18,863 nt of DNA from Anaerolineae bacterium (GTDB taxonomy: Bacteria; Chloroflexota; Anaerolineae; Aggregatilineales; UBA3940), in NCBI GenBank assembly GCA_016926985.1, contig JAFGNO010000164.1, positions 1 to 18,863 on the forward strand, written 5' to 3'. The notes below the pieces were generated by a model. That model was not told the origin of the DNA, ran no database searches, and saw only the letters and a list, made by a program, of their open reading frames with translations. The translations under genes and the position numbers were made by a program. Numbering within the stretch: position 1 is the first letter of the stretch; every line of letters starts with the position of its first letter. Below are positions 7,309-15,381 of this stretch, piece after piece.

Positions 7309-8247
7309 TCAGTTGTTGATACTGTAGAGGATCGAACAGGGTTCGATGAAATTCCCCTCAGTGTCAAAAACAATCACCCGGATCCAGTATTCCCCATTTT
7401 CATAGCTTGTTGTGTCCAGTTCGCCAAGTACACTGGCAACAACGGGGACTGCCCCGGTGTGGAACGGTGTAAACTCGCCATGAGCAGAATATCCCTCCCG
7501 GCGAATCTCAAGTCGGTAGTAATCAAATGCCTGGTGGGTTGCTGTTCCGGAAATCTGCACAACACCGCTCAAGTGGCTGCCCACAATCGGGCTTGAAATG
7601 AGAGAACTGGGATTGGTGCAGGCACCGTCCCCACCGGTAACTGTGGCAGTTGGCTGGGGCGTGATGGTCAGGGTAATCGTTGGTGTCAGAGTAATGGTAG
7701 GGGTTGCAGAAGGTTCAGCCGGGACCCCCTCTGTGTTTGTCGCTGACGGCTGGGGTGTCGGCGTTTCTGTTACCTGTGGCGTAACAGGTGGTACGTAGAT
7801 TGTTTGACCGGCGCGCAGGTAGGTGCTGTCCAGACATCCTCCCCGCTGCATGGCGTCTACGGTTCTCCCATATCGCAACCCGATAATAAACAGCGTCTCA
7901 CCCGGCTGCACCACGTATGGAACCCAGCCATCAGCAATCTGACAACCAGGCGCGGCGGCCAGTGTGGTCGGGCTTGGAGTGGCTGTGGCAGTTGGCAGAA
8001 CCAGAGTGTCCGTGGCTGTAGGGGTCTCAGACGGAGAGGGCGTGTCGGTATAGGTTGGGGAAGGCGCCGCAGTGAAAAACTGTTCTGATGCATCCTGAAA
8101 CGGCGTAACGGTAGCCAGACGGTCTCCGTTAGTGCGTTCTGAGAGATTATCCCCAAATGCCAGCAGCGCCCCGCCAACCAGCGTGACAATGATAACCAGC
8201 AAGACGGCTAGCCCCGCAACCGCCTGCTGGACCGGCGTTGGTTTCAT
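7309..8247 (-). CDS. Membrane-anchored LysM protein with Pro/Thr stalks and beta-sandwich C-terminus
   Basis: 312 residues. A short cytoplasmic start is followed by one transmembrane helix at about 8-31, so the bulk is outside the membrane. A Pro/Thr/Ser stalk (60-98) leads to one LysM domain at about 108-153 (YVVQPGETLFIIGLRYG, then LRAGQTIYVPP), which by family knowledge binds N-acetylglucosamine-containing glycans. A second stalk (155-205) leads to a C-terminal domain (about 215-310) that looks like an Ig-like sandwich (SPIVGSHLSGVVQISGTA, then ENGEYWIRVIVFDTEG). Cys101 and Cys138 flank the LysM core and Cys210 and Cys304 the last domain, so two disulfides are plausible. No enzyme domain is seen. 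Its ATG overlaps the stop of the upstream kinase-like gene as ATGA (8244-8247), with a GGGAG ribosome binding site at 8255-8259, which means translational coupling. Confidence 0.88.
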   Translation of the reverse strand: MKPTPVQQAVAGLAVLLVIIVTLVGGALLAFGDNLSERTNGDRLATVTPFQDASEQFFTAAPSPTYTDTPSPSETPTATDTLVLPTATATPSPTTLAAAPGCQIADGWVPYVVQPGETLFIIGLRYGRTVDAMQRGGCLDSTYLRAGQTIYVPPVTPQVTETPTPQPSATNTEGVPAEPSATPTITLTPTITLTITPQPTATVTGGDGACTNPSSLISSPIVGSHLSGVVQISGTATHQAFDYYRLEIRREGYSAHGEFTPFHTGAVPVVASVLGELDTTSYENGEYWIRVIVFDTEGNFIEPCSILYSINN

Positions 8248-11200
8248 CCTGCTTCTCCCGCTTGCAGGACAGGCGATTCGACCGGCAGCAGCACGCGGAA
8301 GGTTGTACCGGTCTCCTGATCTCTGTCAAGCCAGATGCACCCACCATGTGCCTCAACCAGTGCCTTGGCAAGCGACAGCCCTACACCAGTATCACCCAGG
8401 CCTTCAATCAGCGGGTTATCTGCCCGGTATTTACGCATAAAAACGCGCTCAAAATCATCGGGGGCTATGCCTGCGCCGCTGTCAATCACATGGATAGCCA
8501 GACAATTAACAGGTTCTGTACCATCCCCATCTGAGGTGAGATTGGTTCGCGTGGCATGGGCGATTAACTCCACATCCCCATGAACAGGTGACGCCAGCGC
8601 CGCATTGAGCAGCAGGTGGTGCACAATATCAATAAATGCCTCGCGGTCTGCTGTTATTGCCGGGAGTCTGTCCGGCACAGTGAGATGAAGGGTCAGCCCT
8701 TTTTCGCCAAACTGGCTGGAAACGTCTGTGATGACTTCCTCCAGCGCAAAAAATATATCAATGGTTTCCGGAACCAGGCTGATGGAATCGAGGTCCATTG
8801 TGGTGAAACGGATCAGGTCATCCAGCAAAGCGCCAAGCCGCTCGGTGTTGGCTTTAACCCGCTGCAGGAACTTGCGCTGGAGCGGTCCCAGGATGCCTAC
8901 CGACTCGCGGAGCAGAAGCTCGGTGTAGCCCATAATTGAGCTCATCGGCGTGCGCAGTTCCTGTGCAATTGAGGCGATTACCTCGTCCTGGACATCCACC
9001 TGGTGCGCCCCAGAGATCGCCTCACCCACAGCCTGCTGGGTAGTCGCAAGTTGATCCTCAAGGCTGGACATCGACAGCCGCGTGTTTTCAAGCTGTTCTT
9101 CCAGCATTTCAACGACAGAAGCTTTCTCAGCCAGTTCAGCTTCCAGCATCTTGACGTGTGCAGCATCTATCTCTGCGGTGCCGGTGTCTCCAGCCAGCTC
9201 GGCTTCAAGCGCAGCAATGCGTTCCTGTGCTTCAACGCGCGTCTGGCCCAGGCTTTGCTGTAGAGCAGCAACTTCCTCTGTCTTGTGATCAAGCTGCTTT
9301 TCAAGGGCCCTTAAGGATGCGTTGACTTCTGCCATATGCTCGCGTAGAGCCTCAATCGCCCGGCTTTTGTCAGAAAGCTGGCGTGAAAGCTCATCGACTA
9401 ACGCAGCGCGTTCTGCGAGTTGAGCCTCCAACTGGGCCATCGCATCCCGATCCATCTGGTCCATGGCTTCCTGGGCACGAACGTCATCCGCGCTTAGCGC
9501 AGAAGCGGCCCGAGCTTCAGCCAGCTGAACCTGGAGCGAGACGATTTCCGTCGCCTGTTCTGCTACCCGGGTATTGAGGACTTCAAGCTGTTGCATGGTG
9601 CCGGGGCTGCTCCCCACCTGCTCACGGAGCGCATTACCCACTGCCTCAGCCTCAATCAGCCTGGTTTGCAGCTGGATAACTTCACGCGCCTTTATAGCAA
9701 GCTGTTCCTGGAGAAAACTGACTTCCTGCTGGGTGATGGAGGCCTGGGCAAGCCGCGCTCGCAGCGAGGCAATCTCGGTCTGGGCGTTAAAGCGTGCTTC
9801 TTCAAGCTGCTTCTGGAGCAGTGTCTGCTCAATGGCTGACGGATCGGGTCGTTGGCGCAGTTCGGCAATCTCCGCTTTAAGTGTCTCGACTTCTTCGGCC
9901 TTGCGGCGCAGCCGCTCTGTCTCGTCCTCCAGTTCGTGGATCCGGGTCTGGGCCAACTCCTGCTGATGGGGCACTTCTTCAAGCTGACGGTGGATGTCCC
10001 GGATATAGCTCTTCATCTCTTCTATCTGCCGTTCGGCAGCATTAAGCTCGGATATCTTAGCAGTCAGGCTGTCAGACAACTGGACATTCCGGGTGGCTTC
10101 CTCTGCACTGGTTACCTCTGCCTGTTCCTGCAGCGACTTATAGTTTTCAGCATTGATCAGGACTGCCGTAACCAATGGAGCCAGCCGATCAAGGAGGTTG
10201 CGTTCCTCATTGCTAAGAGAACGCTGCGAATAAGGGGAAGCTGCAATCAGGACGCCGACCCGTTCTTCTCCGCTAACCATAGGCTGGATATAAGCCGGCC
10301 CTTCATGTGTTATACCCAACCGGGCGTAAAGGTCGCGCAGTTCCCGCCCGTTTCGCTGAGTGGTGAGACGCATCTGACGGAGCCGCCCCAGCGCATTGAC
10401 AATGGCGGGGTGGCTGGACAGCTCCAGGACATCCCGGCGAAGAGCCGACTGCGAGATATTGTCATAACCGCCCAGGATGGCTGCCTGCTGAACGTCCTCG
10501 TCTACAATTGCCAGCACGCAGATATCCGCACGGAGTGCAATTGCCACAGCCTTGGGGGCTTCATTTACCAGTTCTTCCGGCTCAAGCGTGCCTAACATAC
10601 TCCCAACTGCCTCTACTACTTCGAGAAGCTGGGGCGAGGCAGATATTTCGGCTGGTTTAGGTGGCTCAGCCTGATCGGCTTTGACCGTGTCCTGCAGCGT
10701 CTCCGGGGGAGGAGCAGGGGCTTCCTTGCTCTCTGTTGCTTCCTGCATGGTTGGTGCTGCAGGAAGGGCCCCTGCTGATGGGCGACTGGGCTCAAATTCA
10801 TCCCAGTGCAGCAGTTGCTCCACTACATGACGGTAAGTGATGGCAGCAAGCATAGGAATCACAATAATCTGCCCAACGCGCATTGCAGCAGCTACATCAC
10901 CAAGAACCGGAGAAATGAGGTGGAAAGCGGCAGCAGCGGCAAGAAGGACAAGCACAATACCCTTGATCACCGGATCATAGACATACCGAATACGAGCCAG
11001 CATCCAGATCAGGGAAGCCAGCGAAATGACAATTTGCGCGACTGCCCAGACCACATCAATCCAGAGACCATTGAATAAGGTCTCGCTGGATGTCCCAAAA
11101 CTCCAGAAATAGTATGTGCCCGCAAAACTGATGGCGGCAAATCCAAGTGCTGTGCCGCCAATAACGTCCGCCGCAAAATTGCGTCCCAGGAACTCCGGGT

Positions 11201-11510
11201 CGTCCATGGTCACGAAGGCCCAGCCAATGGCCATAATGGTGATGGTGTCAACTGCCCGCTCCACGGGAGGGAGGAGCACATTGCGGGGAAGATATCCCTG
11301 CCAGGCCGCCAGTGAAGCAATCAGCACAATGACCCGTCCGCCGAACACAATAAAGATGGCAATCGCCAGGCGGAAGGTGCTGGTATCTCGCTCCCGCAGC
11401 CATTGACCGATTGCAATGGCAAAGGCGGCTTCAATCGCAAAGAGGATAATGAAGTGATAAACAAGGCTGCCCGGCGGCTGCCCAACAAGGTCGAGTATCT
11501 GGTCAAACAA
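8244..11510 (-). CDS. 7-TM/GAF/coiled-coil histidine-kinase-like sensor lacking the phosphoacceptor His
   Basis: 1088 residues. Seven hydrophobic helices fill about 18-230. A Pro/Ala-rich linker, a GAF domain (about 290-455) and a very long coiled coil (about 455-835, many LEEQL/LEAEL heptads) lead to a HisKA-like helix pair (837-905) and a HATPase domain (945-1080). The ATP site looks whole: N box with LLLNAALAS, G1 DSGAGI, G2 GVGLSLAKALVEAHGG. The H box reads AQELRTPMSS, where family members have SHELRTPL. Residue 850, which should be the phosphorylated His, is Gln (CAG at 8961-8963 on the minus strand). Standard autophosphorylation there is therefore not possible; a scaffold, an ATP-driven switch or a partner of another kinase are alternatives. 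The start is TTG at 11510, with GGGGGAG 8 bases upstream and a promoter in the short gap. It is followed by the overlapping LysM gene; no response regulator is nearby. Confidence 0.9.
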   Translation of the reverse strand: MFDQILDLVGQPPGSLVYHFIILFAIEAAFAIAIGQWLRERDTSTFRLAIAIFIVFGGRVIVLIASLAAWQGYLPRNVLLPPVERAVDTITIMAIGWAFVTMDDPEFLGRNFAADVIGGTALGFAAISFAGTYYFWSFGTSSETLFNGLWIDVVWAVAQIVISLASLIWMLARIRYVYDPVIKGIVLVLLAAAAAFHLISPVLGDVAAAMRVGQIIVIPMLAAITYRHVVEQLLHWDEFEPSRPSAGALPAAPTMQEATESKEAPAPPPETLQDTVKADQAEPPKPAEISASPQLLEVVEAVGSMLGTLEPEELVNEAPKAVAIALRADICVLAIVDEDVQQAAILGGYDNISQSALRRDVLELSSHPAIVNALGRLRQMRLTTQRNGRELRDLYARLGITHEGPAYIQPMVSGEERVGVLIAASPYSQRSLSNEERNLLDRLAPLVTAVLINAENYKSLQEQAEVTSAEEATRNVQLSDSLTAKISELNAAERQIEEMKSYIRDIHRQLEEVPHQQELAQTRIHELEDETERLRRKAEEVETLKAEIAELRQRPDPSAIEQTLLQKQLEEARFNAQTEIASLRARLAQASITQQEVSFLQEQLAIKAREVIQLQTRLIEAEAVGNALREQVGSSPGTMQQLEVLNTRVAEQATEIVSLQVQLAEARAASALSADDVRAQEAMDQMDRDAMAQLEAQLAERAALVDELSRQLSDKSRAIEALREHMAEVNASLRALEKQLDHKTEEVAALQQSLGQTRVEAQERIAALEAELAGDTGTAEIDAAHVKMLEAELAEKASVVEMLEEQLENTRLSMSSLEDQLATTQQAVGEAISGAHQVDVQDEVIASIAQELRTPMSSIMGYTELLLRESVGILGPLQRKFLQRVKANTERLGALLDDLIRFTTMDLDSISLVPETIDIFFALEEVITDVSSQFGEKGLTLHLTVPDRLPAITADREAFIDIVHHLLLNAALASPVHGDVELIAHATRTNLTSDGDGTEPVNCLAIHVIDSGAGIAPDDFERVFMRKYRADNPLIEGLGDTGVGLSLAKALVEAHGGCIWLDRDQETGTTFRVLLPVESPVLQAGEAG

Positions 11511-11543
11511 GGCTGTTTCTCCCCCGGTTTGGACGCTATTGCG

Positions 11544-11552
11544 ATTATAGCA
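11544..11552 (-). promoter_or_regulatory. Extended -10 element for the sensor-kinase-like/LysM pair
   Basis: On the minus strand the sequence reads TGC followed by a perfect TATAAT (11544-11549), an extended -10. No good -35 box lies 17 bases upstream. It sits in the 77-base gap between the helicase stop and the TTG at 11510 and would give a leader of about 27 bases, so the pair can be expressed apart from the helicase. Confidence 0.5.
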
Positions 11553-11587
11553 TTATCTGTAAGTCCGCGCTCAGGGGGTAATACATC

Positions 11588-14137
11588 TCATATCTCCTGG
11601 CGGCGGCTTGCCTGTATGACAACTTCAAGGAGCTGTATGGTCAGCGCTTTTGTCTCGCTTTCAATCTCCCCCACCGGGCCAATGCAGGCGGGACAGCCTG
11701 CAGGACAGGGACAGCCCCGGACCAGGTCAAGTGCGCGCTCCATCAGGTGGTTATGCAGGTCAAACAGGCGGGCGCTTAAGCCCAGTCCGCCTACGGCATG
11801 ATCATAGACGGTTATGGTTGGCAGATGGGTCGTTGTATCCTGGGCATCGGCCACCACGCCAATGTCACCGGGTGTGCACATTAAGAGCAGGGCTGACAGG
11901 TTGCGTATGATGTTGGCCAACCCCGCAAGGGCTGACCGCTGCCGCCGGGTGGATTCGACCTCCCGGTGACAGGCAGCACATAAGGTGGTCAGGTTATCCA
12001 GTTGATTTGCCTCAAGATAGTTATCGTTTTCGCCGGGCACATAGCCAAACTCGCGGAAGGGTCGGATATGGTGGACATCATGCTGTCGATGGGTTTGCTC
12101 CGGCGCCGTGCAGCGCGTGCAGCGATAACCATCCCGCGCGCGGGCGGCCTCGCGCTGCTGCGGCCAGTCTGGCCCGTAGTTGTTGGGCTTCATCAGGAGG
12201 CCCGCCTGCTCAAGCTGAGATACCAGATCGGGAGTCAGATAAAACCAGTAAGCGGTTGTCTCAAACGACTGTGGTGGTAAACTGATTCGCCCAAAGCCCA
12301 GTGTTTCATGTGTATAGCGCCTGATGATGCGATAGCCCGTAGCCTGGGTTGTAACCACAACTCTGCCGAAAGCGGTCACGCAGTCGCCTTCAATGCGCGA
12401 TTCGTGCTCGTCCTCAACCCGGATGCTGGTTCCCGAAGTGGCGCTGGTGTAATAGTCCACTTCTGACCGGCGGGCCACTGCCAGCCCATGTTCCCAGTCC
12501 AGCGTGTCGATGAGATACTGCTCTCCCTCGTGCATGTAGACTGCACCTTCATAGACCAGGATGGGTGCACTTTCACGGTCTACTTCGCCAATCACATTGG
12601 CTTCTTCCCCGGTGTGCTCCTGGATGATCACCACGTCCTGGGTGCTGGTGCGGAGGCTGATTTCAGCCGCTGGATAACTGTCATCGACCCAAGTATACAG
12701 GTTGTTGTCATAGTGAAGTTCGCCCGATTCGGCGAGCATATCCAGGATTACATCCGCTTCTTCAAACGTACCGAATGCCTCGCCTCGCCGGAAGGGCAGT
12801 TCATAGGCGGCACAACGCAGATGGTTGACCAGGATTGCCAGGTTGTCCGGGTTGATCAGCGTATGTTCCGGTGAGCTTTCAAAGATATAAGCCGGGTTCC
12901 GTGCAATAAACTGGTCAAGCGGGCCGCCTGAAGCGACCAGCAGCCCCATGGATACATCCGCACGCCGTCCAGCACGTCCAAACTGCTGCCATGTGCTGGC
13001 GATGGTGCCCGGATATCCTGCCAATATGGACGCGCCAAGCGCGCCAATATCGATGCCAAGTTCCAGCGCATTGGTGGCAACCACACCCTGGACGGCGCCA
13101 TTGCGCAGCCCCTGTTCGATTTCCCGGCGTTCCAGCGGCAGGTAACCGCCCCGGTATCCCCGGATTGTTGCCGGATCGCCGCCGTTCAATTGGACTTCGT
13201 CGCGCAGGTAACCAAGCAGCACCTCGGTTGCCAGGCGTGACCGGGCGAACACAATTGTCTGTGTATGTGCAGCCAGAAATCGTGCTGCGATCTGGCGCGA
13301 CTCAAGCATATAGCTCCGCCGTATGCCCAGCTTTTCATCTACAAATGGTGGGTTATAGAGAATGATATGCTTTTCACCCTTTGGCGATCCATCCTGGTCG
13401 ATAAGGGTTACCGGCATTTCCAAAAGCCTGGAGGCATGGTCCTGCGGGTTGGCGGTAGTCGCACTGGTACAGATAAACACTGGGTTGCTCCCATGGAACG
13501 CGCAGATCCGTTTCATCCGCCTCAGCACATTGGCCATGTGGCTGCCAAAGATACCCCGGTAAGTATGCAGCTCATCAATCACTACCAGGCGCAGGTTCTG
13601 AAAGAGCCGGGCCCAGCGCGCATGGTAGGGTAGGATGCTCATATGGAGCATATCGGGGTTTGAGATAATCACCTGACTGTCCCGACGGATGGATGTCCGC
13701 TGCCCGGAAGGCGTATCCCCATCATAGATGCGGTGCGTGATGCTTGCAGGATGGTCAAATGCATCTAAAAGCGCGCCGAATGCCGCTGCCTGATCCTGGG
13801 CCAGCGCTTTGGTGGGAAACAGATACAACGCGGTTGCTGCCGGATCGCTTAACGCAAATTGCAGGGTCGGCAGGAAATACGCCAGCGATTTTCCCGATGC
13901 GGTGCCAGTGACCAGCGCCACGTTTTCGTGATCCAGCAGGGCTGATATAGCCTGAGCCTGATGGGTATACAGCGGAGCCAGGCCCAGTTCGCGCACCAGC
14001 CGTACCAACCGTGGATCCATCCGCGCGGGGAACCCAGCATATCGAGCCGGGTGTGCTGGGATATGTTCCCAGGCGACCGTGTTAGCTTGAAATGCGCGGT
14101 CATGCCGAAGCTGTTCTAACAGATCAGCCAGTTCCAT
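11588..14137 (-). CDS. MrfA/YprA-like superfamily 2 helicase with HNH module and DUF1998 C-terminus
   Basis: 849 residues, about 100 more than typical MrfA/YprA. The helicase core shows Walker A GTASGKS (78-84), DExH box DELH (188-191), motif III TSAT (224-227), TNALELGIDIG (355-365) and motif VI QFGRAGRR (385-392). The C-terminal DUF1998-type region has the Cys cluster CPCPAGCPAC (809-818), which with Cys754 could hold zinc. The extra length is a complete HNH nuclease module at about 663-726: RDGYRCTRC (Cys673, Cys676), HDVHHIRPF (His689, His690), LDNLTTLCAACH (Asn715, Cys720, Cys723, His724). MrfA in Bacillus subtilis unwinds DNA in repair of mitomycin adducts. A built-in nuclease would let one protein unwind and cut, which is inference. 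AGAGGTG lies about 5 bases before the ATG. The upstream gap of 92 bases is shared with the divergent glycosyltransferase. Confidence 0.92.
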   Translation of the reverse strand: MELADLLEQLRHDRAFQANTVAWEHIPAHPARYAGFPARMDPRLVRLVRELGLAPLYTHQAQAISALLDHENVALVTGTASGKSLAYFLPTLQFALSDPAATALYLFPTKALAQDQAAAFGALLDAFDHPASITHRIYDGDTPSGQRTSIRRDSQVIISNPDMLHMSILPYHARWARLFQNLRLVVIDELHTYRGIFGSHMANVLRRMKRICAFHGSNPVFICTSATTANPQDHASRLLEMPVTLIDQDGSPKGEKHIILYNPPFVDEKLGIRRSYMLESRQIAARFLAAHTQTIVFARSRLATEVLLGYLRDEVQLNGGDPATIRGYRGGYLPLERREIEQGLRNGAVQGVVATNALELGIDIGALGASILAGYPGTIASTWQQFGRAGRRADVSMGLLVASGGPLDQFIARNPAYIFESSPEHTLINPDNLAILVNHLRCAAYELPFRRGEAFGTFEEADVILDMLAESGELHYDNNLYTWVDDSYPAAEISLRTSTQDVVIIQEHTGEEANVIGEVDRESAPILVYEGAVYMHEGEQYLIDTLDWEHGLAVARRSEVDYYTSATSGTSIRVEDEHESRIEGDCVTAFGRVVVTTQATGYRIIRRYTHETLGFGRISLPPQSFETTAYWFYLTPDLVSQLEQAGLLMKPNNYGPDWPQQREAARARDGYRCTRCTAPEQTHRQHDVHHIRPFREFGYVPGENDNYLEANQLDNLTTLCAACHREVESTRRQRSALAGLANIIRNLSALLLMCTPGDIGVVADAQDTTTHLPTITVYDHAVGGLGLSARLFDLHNHLMERALDLVRGCPCPAGCPACIGPVGEIESETKALTIQLLEVVIQASRRQEI

Positions 14138-14212
14138 GAAACACCTCTGCTATCAGGTGAAGAAAAACCATCTATCCCGTTGGGAAACCATCAAGTATAC
14201 CGATCCAGCCCC

Positions 14213-14221
14213 TGATATAAT
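14213..14221 (+). promoter_or_regulatory. Extended -10 promoter just before the GT4 gene
   Basis: TG at 14213-14214, one base, then a perfect TATAAT at 14216-14221. No clear -35 box is seen. Transcription would begin around 14228, within a few bases of the ATG at 14230, which would make the message leaderless. A weaker minus-strand TATACT (complement of 14194-14199) could serve the divergent helicase gene. Confidence 0.5.
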
Positions 14222-14229
14222 AACCGGCT

Positions 14230-15378
14230 ATGGTTCAACAATCCCTTTTCATACATATCGGCCTGAATGCCCACCTGCTGTCCGGCGGGGCATCCTATCG
14301 GAGTGCGGGGATTCATGGTTACCAGTATAACTTGCTGGCCCATCTTCCCCATGCAGAAGATGGGTTTTGCTTCACCGTCTACGCTGGGCCGGGAAACACC
14401 CCACCTGATAGTCGTTTGTCTGTCCACCGATCTGCGCTGCCTACCCAAAACCCGCTGGTGCGGATTGTCTGGGAGCAGTTTATCGCGCCTTTTGCCCTCA
14501 GGCATGATAAACCCGACCTGTTTCATGGTCTGGCTTTTTCCCTCCCGCTGGCCTGGCATGGCAGGCGAGTGGTCACGGTACACGACCTGAGCTTTTTGCG
14601 CTATCCTGAGCAGCTTCCGGCAGGCCGTCGACTCTACCTGACCAATATGACCCGCCTGTCTGCGCGCCGAGCAACACGGATCATCGCTGTATCGCAGAGT
14701 GTCAAGAGCGAGATACATACACTCCTGCAGATACCTGAAGACCAGATTGACGTGACCCTTCATGGGGTCAGCCCGGATTTTCGCCCCCTGCCAGCCCAAG
14801 AGGTAGACCAGTTTCGCAGGCAGCACAATTTGCCAGATCGCTTTATCCTGTACCTTGGCACGCTTGAGCCTCGCAAGAACCTTGAAACCCTGGTAAAGGC
14901 GTTTGCTCGGCTTCCACAGCGGCGGGCTGTGAAACTGGTGCTGGCCGGCGGGAGGGGATGGCAGACAGAATCGTTGTTTTCGTTGATTGAAGAGCTTGAT
15001 CTGACGCAGGATGTCATTCTGCCTGGATTCGTGCCGGGCAATCTGCTGCCACTGTGGTACAATGCAGCTGATATTTTTACTTATCCTTCATTCTATGAAG
15101 GATTTGGCATGCCGGTCATTGAAGCGCAGGCCTGTGGGACTCCTATCCTGGTTTCTGACACTGCCGCTCTCCCCGAAGCTGCCAGCCCGGGAAGTATATT
15201 ACTGCCGCCGGATGATGTTTCTGTGTGGGTAGACCGCCTTGCCCATTATATTGACAGCAAGTCGGCTCGTGATGAGCAGGCTCAGCGGGGGAAAAGCTGG
15301 GCCGCAGCATTTACCTGGGAACGAACAGCACGGCAAACTATAGAATGCTATCACCGGGCATTAACGGGCAGCACATAA
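14230..15378 (+). CDS. Family GT4 glycosyltransferase
   Basis: 382 residues with the GT-B fold. The N-terminal half holds the acceptor-side motifs (GLNAHLLSGG, an AGIHGYQYNLL segment, then VTVHDLSFLRYPE and AVSQSVKSEI). The C-terminal half holds the nucleotide-sugar side (YLGTLEPRKNLETLVKAF near 208-225, LAGGRGW, then EGFGMPVIEAQACGTP, with Glu290 and Glu298 of the EX7E motif). Such retaining enzymes add a sugar from an NDP-sugar to a growing glycan at the cytoplasmic face of the membrane. No ribosome binding site precedes the ATG, but a -10 box ends only 8 bases before it, so the message may be leaderless. The next gene, a polyprenyl-phosphate sugar transferase, begins 3 bases after the stop, which points to one lipid-linked glycan pathway. 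Donor and acceptor sugars cannot be told. Confidence 0.92.
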   Translation: MVQQSLFIHIGLNAHLLSGGASYRSAGIHGYQYNLLAHLPHAEDGFCFTVYAGPGNTPPDSRLSVHRSALPTQNPLVRIVWEQFIAPFALRHDKPDLFHGLAFSLPLAWHGRRVVTVHDLSFLRYPEQLPAGRRLYLTNMTRLSARRATRIIAVSQSVKSEIHTLLQIPEDQIDVTLHGVSPDFRPLPAQEVDQFRRQHNLPDRFILYLGTLEPRKNLETLVKAFARLPQRRAVKLVLAGGRGWQTESLFSLIEELDLTQDVILPGFVPGNLLPLWYNAADIFTYPSFYEGFGMPVIEAQACGTPILVSDTAALPEAASPGSILLPPDDVSVWVDRLAHYIDSKSARDEQAQRGKSWAAAFTWERTARQTIECYHRALTGST

Positions 15379-15381
15379 TTG

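Noticed and set aside
9574..10595. Plus-strand open frames across the sensor-kinase gene
   Set aside because: They mirror the coiled-coil and GAF coding sequence on the minus strand, with Ser-rich or irregular composition and no ribosome binding sites.
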